From Juglans regia (Eukaryota; Streptophyta; Magnoliopsida; Fagales; Juglandaceae), in contig NC_049904.1 of NCBI RefSeq assembly GCF_001411555.2, positions 29,153,370-29,217,369 of the forward strand: 64,000 bases of DNA, given 5' to 3'. The notes below the pieces were generated by a model. That model ran no database searches and was not told the DNA's origin. It was given only the letters and a program-made list of their open reading frames with translations. Shown piece by piece: positions 48,613 through 60,089 of this stretch; position 1 is the stretch's first letter, and the number at the start of each line of letters is the position of its first letter. The translations under genes and the position numbers were made by a program.

Positions 48613-50127
48613 ATTTGTTTTGTAATGCAAGTACCATAACAATTAGTTACATTGGCCAAAAAACAGAGGAGCCAATAAGGTGATTGCTAGAGCGCTTGCC
48701 ATCCACGGCCATGGCAATAGTTGCTGGGATGTTGGCGATAACTACGGTCATTCCCATCCTGAGGCATTTGATTGTACATATCTCTTGCAATGGCTTGGCG
48801 TTGAATGCCGCCAAACATCTTGTGCTCAACACATGGTGTGATTGTTCCTTTTTGTAATAAACATTCAGGTATTCGACTTCCAATTTGATCTTGGCTGCCT
48901 TGAGATGTTTTCTGTTCTGCAAGTACCATTCTATTTTCAGAAGCATATATCTTTGCATGTATTGGGTGTTTCTGTTCTTACACGCCTCATTTTCTGGTCT
49001 TCCCCTGGTGAATATTAGCACTAAATACAATCAACCACTCTGATGTTTTGGTCTTTTGGGTTGTTCTTCGGCTAGTGGCTGCGCTATGGCTCGCTCGTTC
49101 GGTTGTTTTCTTCTTCTTATCTTTGGGTACATAGGTTTCACGAGAGAAATACTAAGCACTAACAAAAACACAGGAAAACAAAGAACTGTTAGGATCACTA
49201 AAGTGATAGAAGCACAGACCCAGGGACAGGTAAAAGGAAGAAATCGGCGTGCCTTATATTATAACTCACGGGCTGCCTGATCTGAACCCTTTTCCAGTGA
49301 AATCTGCTATAGGTAAGCTAGATGTATAGTCAAAGTAGGCTATTTTTCCAGGCATGTTAAATTATAATTTGTCTCGAAAGTTAGAATTGATAGAAAATGT
49401 TGATTTGATGATTTAAGTTATATTCTGTGACAAATATCACTGCAACAGAAATATGGTAGCCTAAGGATTGCCGAACACTATTCCGGTGGCCTCCTCATTG
49501 GCTACATGGCCGCCTGAAAAAAAAAATTGTTCATGTTCTTATCTTAATTGAACTTCTTAAAATAATAATAAAAAAAACTACTTACATTTACAAAGACAAC
49601 TTATTTATAAGCTAGGATTGATCACCCGTTAAATGCCCTGGTGTGCGATCAATCGGTTGAACCAAAGCAATGCATATGGAGAAGTGAACTCGAAGAGACC
49701 AGTCAAAGTTTTGTCAATGCATCAGTGGTAATGTTTGGACCGTCACAAATAAAAATTTAGAGCGAAAAGGAATGAGGAGTAAAATATATCAAGTTTCCTG
49801 GCGTTATGTTATGATCTAAACGGATCAATGGAATTCAAAATTTTGGTGTATTACCTAGTATATTGGTCACTAGGCCAGCATTATAATTGTGAGGGGGTAA
49901 AATATACCAAGCTCAAAATGGATTTCAAGATCCAGCCCATCAAAGGGAACCATTACTAGAAGACAAAATGAATGAGAGGGAGAGGGGACAAGAAGGGATT
50001 AAAGGGTGAGGGCGTCAGGAGAAAGGGAGAAAGGTAGAGAGGGAGAGAGGGTCGGACACGCAAAACAGACATCCTTCGTCATTACCAAGGTGCACGCATA
50101 AAGAGAGTCAAATGAAATGAACATGAT
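48613..50127. other. Region downstream of the cysteine oxidase gene
   Basis: Begins with the 3' UTR. Open frames at 48647-49030 and 49056-49280 have no domain and are probably chance frames. 49970-50060 is purine-rich (GAGAGGGAGAGAGG). No gene recognised. Confidence 0.45.
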
Positions 50128-52612
50128 ACTTATGGTTTCGGAACTTTTTCAGGAGGACTCTTCAACTTCTTCTTCAACCTGAGAGCTTTAGAGAGAACAT
50201 ATTCTCCAACCAGTAGATCTACAGTTCCCATTATACAGTGAGAAATGAGAAACTATGAGTGACTGGAAACAAGCTTATTATAGTGAAATCTCTCATTCCC
50301 GAACCCTCGTGGACGTAGGCCTAGTGATGAACCACGTAAATCTGTGTGTCCATCTCTCATTATTTTCTTTGTATTTAAATATTGTTCATCGTCATTGATG
50401 TACTCATCGATACCATACAACCACACCGAACCACTGCCGGGGGCTTCCAACAACACTGATTGAGGTCCAGCCCATCTTAGCGAGTCCCGGGAATATATCT
50501 TTCTTTCCTTCCGAGTTGTGCATTTTTTAGCTTTAATAGTGTCGTTGTTTGTGGGATATATTATTTTTTACACTAGAAGCAAAAGAAGAACGATTTCTCA
50601 GTGCGCTAAATAATCTCCAAATGAGTAGATGAAACTCTTCCAGATAAGTATCTTCAGCCTTTCTACTTTTATTTTTATGAAAAACACTACTGTAGAAAAG
50701 GGGCGAGTGAATCTTTCTTCGCCTAGACGTTGCACTTAAATGCTTTTCCATGCACGCAATGTGTAAGCCGGGAACCGACTTCCCGGTCACTTAAGCTGTA
50801 AGTGCCATTGCTTCGTGTACTTTAAATATACGGTATGTTTGGAATACACAACGGGCATACACAAGTGCACAGTGAGTAGGGGGCACACCTCGTGCACCCT
50901 GGGCATCCCTCACCCATCGGCTACGGGGACATCAGCGGCAACCATCTTGGTCCCTGGCGCAGTCTGCCGGCTCATTGGTGGTTGCTGACCACCATGGTGG
51001 GTTGATGGTGGCCCGTGGCCACTCACCAAGCTTTCAGGCTTGCTCGTAGAAGCACACACCCTTGCCTCATGACCACGGGCACGAGACTGCACGTGGTAAA
51101 GATCTCCTCGGCCCAGTCTCGCTACGGCACAACAGAGCCACCGACGACCACCCAGTGGCCCGCTGGCATTGTCTGCCCCCTTAGGTGTGGTTCCCGACCA
51201 CCTCAGCCGCAGACAGTAATAGTGGGCCACGTGCGCAGTACACAAAGTGTGCATCAATATACACGGCAGTGCTGCCGTGAGCCCCATGTCCTCACAGGTA
51301 GTCATCACCTAAACTGCTGACATCTTCTGCCACCCTCGAGGTGGTCCTCAACCACCGCAGTGGGTAGAGGTGGGGGCCATGGCCACGCAGGCCCCATGCG
51401 CGAAACCGTACATGGTCGGTATTCTCCTCAGCCCAGTCGCATCGTGGCACGGTAGCGGTGTCGGTGGCCACCATGTGGATTGCTAGAATTTTCTGCCCCG
51501 CCTGAACACCACCTTCGCGACCCACAACCACAAGGTGGGCAATGGTGGCTTGAAGCCACGCCCCAGTGCACGAACTCCATGACCTCCTCTCCTCGGCCAA
51601 CTCACAGCCGAGGTCCATTACACATCGGCCATGCACCGCGGAGAGGGCTCCACGGCCTCCTCTCCTCGACCAGCTCACAGCCGAGGTCCACCACTTCTCA
51701 GCTATGCTTCACGGGCAGCGCTCCCCAGCCAACACTCTTCGGCCACACCAGCCTGGACATGACTCTTAGCATGAACAAGTGCACGACCTAGATGATTGAG
51801 CTGCCAACCTTCAGCACACGACCACCCAATTCTTTTGGCTACGTGGGCAACATGCAGCACACGTTGCATAGCCCATGCAACGCGTTCACCAGCTGCGTTT
51901 GTTTGATCGCTACATGCACGACTCCGGACACCTTAAGTGTCACACAAACGCACCACTGATACCCTGCATGTTGCGTGCACACATTGGACGACCACCACTT
52001 TAGCCAAGTGCAAGTGGGCAACCAACACCAGATACTGATCGCATGCTCGAACCATGGACAAGCATGCACCTAAAAAAATGGAAATGGAAATAAAAATAAG
52101 GAGCAAGGAAGAGAAGAAATGACACACAACAACGAGCAATTTTCGTCAAGCAGCGAACAAACAGGAACAGGTGAAAATCAGTCGTAGTAGATAAACACTC
52201 TGGTTTGTCCCCCTAAAACTTATGTGAGTTTTGTTTTGCTAACATAACTCTTCGACTTCTTCTTCAACCTGAGAGTTCTAAAGAAAACCTCTTTTCCAGC
52301 TAGTAGATCTACAGCTCCCATTGTACAGTGAAAAATGAGAGGCTATGAGAGACTGTAAATAAGTTTATTATAGTAGAATCTCCCTTTCCCGAACCTTTGT
52401 GGACGTAGGCCTAATGCCAAACCATGTAAATCTGTGTGTCCATCTCTCCTTATTTTCTTTGCATTTAAATACTGTTCACCACTATGAATATACGCACTAA
52501 TACCGTACAATGGCATCGGACCACTATTGGTGGCTCCCAACAACACCGATCGAGACCTAGCTCACCTCAATACGTCCCGAAAATGGATCTTTCTTTCCTT
52601 CTGGACCGTGCT
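50128..52612. mobile_element. Short LTR-bounded element with GC-rich repetitive core
   Basis: Direct repeats at about 50128-50546 and 52218-52612 share ACTTCTTCTTCAACCTGAGAG, GTGGACGTAGGCCTA and AAATCTGTGTGTCCATCTCTC. The CCTACGTCCAC / GATTTACGTGG pair is common in Copia LTRs. The 1.7-kb interior has a GC-rich block (about 50880-51850) with imperfect duplications, for example CTCCTCTCCTCG...CTCACAGCCGAGGTCCA twice (51580-51620, 51658-51695). No gag or pol. Looks like a TRIM/LARD-type non-autonomous element; exact ends and orientation unresolved. Confidence 0.6.
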
Positions 52613-54755
52613 TTTTTGGGCATTAAGAATAATTTTCATGTGTTTTAGTTTATTAGTTTCATAGCTTCTACGATGATTTAAAATTGTAAACAAGATATGC
52701 CTATATATGCTACAATAGAAATGTTTTTTTGGATGGAATTTTTTGTCCAAAAAAGGTCATCTTCATCACAAAAATTATATATATATATATATAGATATAT
52801 ATAACTAACCTATCAATTGGCAAATCCATTGCAGAACCAAGTAGATAGTTTCGACTTGCATTACACTTTTGTCTTTCTGTCTGCTGTCCTCCAGCTCTGT
52901 ATCATACATGCATGTGTCTCTCTCATGGATGGCATAAATTACGTGCCCAAGTTTGCGGCGACTATTTCGCTAAAATTACGTACGTATTTTACATATAGAT
53001 TCTGTTTTATTACTTTCCTATCCAACTTCAATTAAAGATTACATCTCAATCTATATACTCTATAGAGGTCTAATCACTAGGGGTTATATGGGCATGCAGC
53101 ATTTTGACGTTTCCTCAATCAGTGATTTTTTCTATTTCCAATAACCCCACCAAATGCATCGGGGCTAACTTCCTTTTATGATTGACCTAATTCTGATTCA
53201 AAATTCAAAGTCCATGGAGTCGGTTGTACGTCGTGTAAGACCATTAACAGCTGCCTAATAGACTCTAAATTCATTGGTTATAATTATTATTTAGTGCTTG
53301 ATACATGCAGTTCTATGCTAATTATTTAATGTTAGATACATTTTTATGTTGTTTAAATTCTACGCAATTTCTTTAAAAAAAATAAATTTCATCGTTAAAA
53401 AATTATTTTTTCATACATGTAATCTTAGATTTACTAATTTTTTTCAAACGAAGTACGCAATATTTTTACATAGAATTATTTCTCTCGGAATTATAGATAT
53501 AGTAAAATCCCATCCACGCGGTAGGCACCACATGAAGGTTTTAAAAGTCAAGGCTCAAACTCACTTTTGCATTCTTGAATTAAGAAAAAAGATGCATTCA
53601 TGTGTAAATTATTTGAGGACGTCGATGCTTGAGAAATATATATGTATATATGCATTCTCGTTGTTTCATTTAAACGGTCATCATTCTTATATATGTCCAC
53701 ATTGATCAGACATGACTGCCGTCTATTTTTGAAGAATGGTCGGAAACAGGCCGGGACCTCAAGACAGACGTTTTCTAAGCAGGTTGTCCCTGATCAGGTC
53801 TAAAAAGCTCGATCCATTCAAATCCGTTGAGAATAATACTAGTTTGGATAATTTCCGCATCAATCATAAGAAACAAACAAAGTACACCCTGGCTATATTA
53901 ATTAATTGGTGTTGAACCATCCATGCATATGATCATCATCTCAAAACATGAGTAATCAGACATGATTCTCGTTTATAACATTTACGTAGGACACCATGAT
54001 ATTGAATATTGTCGTGATGCTAAGTTGGACTTGATCTTCATCCATCCATCCATGCCATCAAATAATTAATATACATAAAACAGGTAACTCTTTGCGAAAA
54101 GATTCTTATGATGAGCTATAAAAGTAATAAAATGTAAACTCCCCATGCAAACACGAAGACAAAACTTCAAGTATTTCTAGGTCCGTAGGGCGCTGGGAGT
54201 TCCTCATTTTCTATACCCAGTTTCTGGCTTTCTCTTTCACATAGTTTTCGCTAGCTGTTAATTTCATATATTGTTTAATCCTTGAATATCTCTCATGATC
54301 AGCTTAATTTCTCTCTTTCTATAGCAACAAATTAAACATACACATGTCACGCATAACGAGACAGTTTTGGGTGCCCTTTAGCCAGGCCTAATCCTTAAAA
54401 AAATGATTCCCCTTATTTCCCAAAGAGTCAAAAGACTGAGGAGCAGGCCAGCCGTATTTGTCATGCGAGGACATATATATTCTAAATTCTTTGGCAGCTA
54501 GCATTGGAAAGTAAACCCCTTGATGGTACGGAAAAAGACAGATATGTGGTGCAAATTCAGAGAACTTACTTCTCACCACAAATTGTCATGATCTCATAAT
54601 AAATAAATCGTTGTAAATGCTCTTTTTTTTTTTTTGGCAGTAGAGAATGAATGGAAGGCGTGTGATCTCTTATCTTGCAGCTTCCAGCGTAGCGTATGAT
54701 CCCCTGGCCTCCTTCCCTTTGATCCCAAGTTATGCACATCCGTATTGTCTGGCTT
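52613..54755. other. Intergenic DNA
   Basis: No gene recognised. Includes an (AT)n run near 52777-52803 and an AT-rich MITE-like stretch at about 53320-53495. The 119-codon frame at 53346-53705 is low-complexity and has no domain. Confidence 0.45.
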
Positions 54756-54760
54756 TAAAT

Positions 54761-55184
54761 TGTTAGGAATTTGGACCTCTCAAATTCATCCTTTAGGATC
54801 TATCATTTGGTAAAATATAAAGAAAAATAGAGAAATAATAACAATACAAGAATTTACGTAAAAACTCTCAAAACAGGAGGAAAAACCACCGGATCTAAAG
54901 AAGAAAATATATTATATATGTGAAAAATTATTACAATCACATAATTTTTTTCCTCATCCCAAATGACAACCACAAAACTTTTTCGCTAGTAAAATTTTAA
55001 CTCTCACATCTTTTCTTTTTATTAAAAAAGGCTAATAGAAGAATTTTTTTAGAGTCACAAATTACTAATTTAGCTTATGATTGATGTAATTAATTAAGAG
55101 GCCAAACACCCTATTTATAAACCTTAAAACCTGCTTCTCAATTCTCACACACCGGTGTGAGACTACAAAGGAGCAAACCCAACA
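54761..55184. mobile_element. Solo LTR (424 bp) with 5-bp duplication
   Basis: Starts TGTTAGGAATTTGGACC and ends AGCAAACCCAACA. Flanked by TAAAT on both sides (54756-54760 and 55185-55189). Contains AGAATTTACGTAAAAACTC, a Copia LTR-like block. No second LTR nearby. Confidence 0.85.
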
Positions 55185-56189
55185 TAAATCACCATTATCA
55201 TGGTTGCCAAGAATATACCTACATTTTTAATTGGCGTATTAGTAAAGGAATAAGGAAAATTACTGTTGCATTGGTCAGAAAGTACTACTTTTACCAAAGA
55301 AGTTAATTTGAACTAATTTGACGCGGAAGTTGCTATGGACATAAAATGGATATTATGTATAGGAATGATTAAGATAATTCCCTACAATTTTCTGGAAAAA
55401 TGGTACTCGATCCAGTGAGCTGGGAATAGCTAGCAGCCTAGCCATGCAGTTAATTTACTTAACTCCGCCCAAACAATATGCCAAAGACGATCCATTAATG
55501 CCTATCTTGGAGTTTGGAGCTAGCTGACTGGTGTTCAATTCTTACGACGTACCAGATCGATCCCTACGTACGTTGCATGCCATAAATTTCTGAAAAATTA
55601 ATCTCACTAAAATTAACCTGCTAGCTAGAGAACCGAAATAGTTGGATAAAGCTGTCGAGCGGGAAAGTAGACAGCGAACAGCTTATTAAATTAATTAGCT
55701 GCTCCGGCCTGTATCGCTTTTTGAAGAAATTAGTCATGATGATGCAGTACTTAGTCAAATAAGCTGTACTAGTTAGTTTATAATACATATTAGTCATGAT
55801 ATAACATGCAGGCATCAACGTCTAGCAGCTTATAGCTAGGGTCAAAAGACTAAATTCTAGCTTGCTTCAACTACCGATCGATCCTAGCTAGCTAGTGAGA
55901 ATTGTACACATTGATTAATAGCGCTCCGATATTTTTATTTTGACCAGATAAAAGCAAGCTAGCCCGAAATTTTATTTCTATTCGGAACATTATCATTGGA
56001 TTTATGTAACAACTCAACTGGTACTTACTCTTTAACATATTCTTCGTTTGTTGTTTTTCAGGATGTCAAAAAGTAATTTAGTCAAGTTGATCATGAGTCC
56101 CAAGCAGCAATATTGTACGTGCATGAAAACAATATTATTTTTCTACTATCAAAGGTCGAAATTAATGATATATATATATATATATATAT

Positions 56190-56352
56190 GAGTAATGCAC
56201 CATGCAATCGTTTTGAAAAAAAAAATGAGATTTATTATTAAAAAATTAATTAATTTTTTTTTCATATGAATTTTATATTTACTTAATTTTTTTTAAAAAA
56301 AATTATGTGACGCTTGTGCATTCTATGATTGTAAATATCATTTATATATATA
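56190..56352. repeat. MITE-like element, family B copy 2
   Basis: GCAATCGTTTTGAAAAAAAA at the left and CATTCTATGATTGTAAATATC at the right with AAAAAATTAATTAATTTTTTT between, matching the order in the copies at 10068 and 59672. Confidence 0.45.
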
Positions 56353-57537
56353 TGTCATTATTTGAGCACTCAAGTCCCACTAAAATGGACTAATTTATAA
56401 GATCACTCTCATTGGATTAGTTAAAGTTAAAGAAATAGTTTTGATGAATGTAAGAGAAATTTAACTTTTGACTATTCCATTCACATAAATCTTCACATTG
56501 GAATAGTTATTTTTTCATTATATAATAATAAAATAATATAAGATGAATTTGATTTTGATTATTCACATTAAATCTCCACATTAGATTATACATTTATTCA
56601 TTATATGGTAATGAATAACTACTAATTTCAAAAATATTTAATTTTTTTAATTTTATCATATTTTACTATTCTATTTATTATATGTTAATTAATAATCATG
56701 TTCTTATTAAATTAATATATCATTAAGTCAAATTAATATATTAATTGTGATAAAATATGTGATAGAAAGAAAGAAAGAGAGAAATAATTAATAAAATATG
56801 TATTTGATGTATGTACAGTAATCTTCAAATTTAAAAAAACTTTTGAAAATTACTATAGTTAAATTCTAAATATTTAAAATTTGACTAATTCAATATGAGT
56901 ATATTTTATTCTTTAATAATTAAATATTTATTAAATTTAATTTTAACTAATTCAATAAAAGTGCTCTGATCAAGATCTCATAACCCCATCAAAAGTCATT
57001 CCAACGTATAAGAAATGAAATAAAGCTGTGAAACAAAGAATTACGTACATCATATGGACAAGAAAACTGGTCAGATTTATATGGGCAGAAAGTCCTGGTT
57101 TAGGTGGGAAGAAAATGAAAGGTGGTTGATGAAGGAATGGCCCACGCGTGCGTTACTTATAATAACCCTCACGTTGAGAATTTAACTTCGTAATTAACAA
57201 GTTGATTAGATTTGTTATTGGTTATAAAAATGGAAGGGTCTCTAACAGAGGTCAACAATTAATAATCACGAGCAAGCCGGAGAGAGAGAGAGAGAGGAGG
57301 GGGGACAGCTGTCAAAGGTTGGGAGCAGTCACATGATTTCTAACAGTCCAAGGGACAGTTGCATATGTATTCATAATGTCAGTATTATTGCAATTTAAAG
57401 AGAACATGTAGTACTAGTGTGACCGAAAATGGTTTTATTTATTTATTTATTTTGAAAAACACCGTAAGTCTTATTATATAACTTTAGTTCAGATGCTGAA
57501 TGAAACAAAAATGTCCCAAAACCGAGTAGGAAATAAA

Positions 57538-57540
<3 letters not shown>

Positions 57541-57572
<32 letters not shown>
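57541..57572. repeat. (CT)16 microsatellite
   Basis: Sixteen uninterrupted CT units followed by a C-rich stretch. CT tracts are common near plant transcription starts. Confidence 0.9.
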
Positions 57573-57579
<7 letters not shown>

Positions 57580-59671
57580 TCCTCCCCGGCCCCTCCCTCG
57601 ATCCCTCTCTGATCATATGATCAAAGTGTTCAAGGACTAAGTACTACCCAACTTCAATCTGTCCAAATCCCCTAAAAGCTTGCAGTTTAGGAGGCATGCG
57701 AGGATTAGCCCCAGAGACATGTTTGAGTACTGTAGATCATTGATCGGCAACATGAAAGGCGGAGGACTAATGTGGCACACTTTCGTCGTCATTGATGGTT
57801 TGTATATTGGAAAAGAACACCATAAATTTAGTTACTGATCTGTGATCATAGCTTATCTTCGCTAGTTCTTCGCTTTTGTGGAGTTTTATTACCTGCTTGC
57901 TTACAATTATAAATGGGTTTTTTTTCATGAGTTTTGGGAAGGAATGAAACATGATCATCTACCAGACCGTACTCCTAATTATAATACGTGGGAGTTCTTG
58001 AAAGAAGCATTTGTTACTGATCTGTTAAATTATTTCCTTTTCATTTTCTCATGATCTAAAATTAGTCTATAAGCCTAAGAATACATATGTCCTTGGAAAA
58101 TATTGGTTTTTTCTTGTTTAAATGATCATTTTTTAAAGATATTAAAAACGGATACATGACTAGCAATGGTGTTTTCACAAAACAGATATATATTTGCTTT
58201 GCAATTACCCATTTTTTATGGCCTGTGATGAACTGACATGCGAACGATTTTTATGTGTAGCTACCAAGTATATATGCTAAAACGCAATAAGGAGAAAATA
58301 AAAGAGAGGAATGATCCCTCCCTCTCCCTCTCTCTGATTTCTGATCTCTCTCTCTCTCTCTCTCTCACTGCATCCACCGGCCCGTCAGGTTTTCATTTTG
58401 CCTAGATTTATTGTTGTTCATTCTGATTACATGCCCTCCACATATTTATTAGGTCAAGAAATGAAATTTTATTCATTATGAAAATTGGAAGAACTTTAAT
58501 CTGATATCATATATATATATATATAATAAATATTATCTCATGATGATCTCTTGAAAGAAAGAATTTTGTTTCGCAGTCATCGATCGACCCTCCGTAGTAA
58601 TTAGTTATATATATAGGTCGAGAAGAATTTCCTCTTTCCATTGATCACCATGCTACTCATGAAACATTCATTGATATTGGCAAATGTTGATTTTCGATTG
58701 CCTAATTTAGATCCTCATAGGAGATGCATCTTGGCATCTGACTTTCTTAATTTGCAGAAGAAGTACTGGAGATAAATGACAAGGAGGGTTCGGACCTTAA
58801 TTGTCAGTCTCATGAGAAATATTGGGTTAAAAAAGAAAAAAAACATCATATATATACTTCCCATTTTCGTAGCTAGCACGCAGTAGTTTATTAATTTCCT
58901 TTTTTTTTTCCCAACTTCTGAACACTAATTAAGAGTTAAATGGATCGAGTTCCTCATGGAGTGAATTTCTTGTATATAGGACGTATGTCCACTCAATAGC
59001 CAGCAACTCTTTAGTCTGCACATGTGACTTTTGTACGTCAGTGTATGAGTTGTGGGAATTTGATCTCTGCTGGGATTCGGTGCATGGAATCCTTTTGTTT
59101 TCTCCACAGCTACATTGAACCTCTGGATAGAATAGAGAATATTAGTCTAACTAGCTAGTTAGTGCAAGTAAAACACATGTTGATAGGATCTAGGTTAAAG
59201 TCTTTAAATAAAAATTTACTCCCATTTATAAAGGTGGATGAAACATTAATTCATGATGTCTAGGGATACACCATTAAATGTTTCCTGCAATACATAATTA
59301 GTACCCCCAGTTAGCTAGCTATCACCTATAAAGCAATGAGCCCGGCCTGTAAGATCATCAATGGCAGCTAGCTTGCTTAATTGGAACATTTTAAATAGTT
59401 GCATCTCTTAAGAGAGTAATTAGACGTTATAACCTTAATGATATAAGTGAACACATGCATGCTATATATAGTAGTGGATCGATCGGATTATTCTAATTAA
59501 TTAGTTAGATTCGATCGTTTTTATGTACATTTTCATGGTTAATATATATTATTCTAGATTATATGTATGAGCAAGAAGAGATTTTGAAGCATAAGATATA
59601 AAAATCAAAATTAAAAGAAAATTGATATTTTTTTTAAAGTAAGAAAAACTGATAGTTGTAAGTTATGGGAA

Positions 59672-59856
59672 TGAGAAAATATATTTGCAATCGTGAATTG
59701 TGTCGTCGCGTAATAGCTTTAAAAAAAGTGAATAAAACATGAAATCTTTATGAAAAAAATTAATTTTTTAATAATGAACCTCACTATTTTCAAAGCGATT
59801 ACATGACATTTACGCACTTCACGATTATATGTAAAATTATTCTTTTCAGGCTTTTA
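59672..59856. repeat. MITE-like element, family B copy 3
   Basis: Ends ATTTGCAATCGTGAATTGTG and CGCACTTCACGATTATATG are inverted partners; the interior has ATGAAAAAAATTAATTTTTT. Lies about 230 bp upstream of the GARP ATG. Confidence 0.5.
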
Positions 59857-60089
59857 TGGAGAAATATTGTACAATATTATGATTGCGAAACGTTATGATG
59901 TTTAGACAGTGAAGGTACTGTAAAGAAATGAAGTTCATTAGCAAGCGTCAGGTTGAAACCTAGCTGGTTATTTATAACCTAAAACAAGTTTACATTATTT
60001 CAGCTCCTTTTTCTTTCAGCAGTCTAACTTCTGAAGAAAGAACTCAATTTTTGGAGCCTGGAGGTGGTCTAAAGAAAACTAAAGTAGCC

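Larger units (their letters stand above)
55190..60089. other. Long upstream region of the GARP gene
   Basis: No protein-coding exon is confirmed. It contains MITE-like elements (56190-56352, 59672-59856), an (AT)n run near 56169-56189, a (CT)16 tract at 57541-57572 and a second CT-rich tract at 58320-58367. The pyrimidine tracts may mark the gene's 5' UTR or leader intron. The sequence CTTTTTCTTTCAGCAG at 60007-60022 is a good splice acceptor, and the frame is open from there into the GARP exon, so an upstream exon is possible. Confidence 0.45.

Noticed and set aside
48647..49030. 127-codon minus-strand frame downstream of the cysteine oxidase
   Set aside because: No domain, overlaps another frame on the same strand, and lies where the 3' UTR is expected.
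50910..51791. Several overlapping 100-130 codon frames in the GC-rich block
   Set aside because: Open frames exist on both strands, as expected from high GC. They are repetitive and match no domain.
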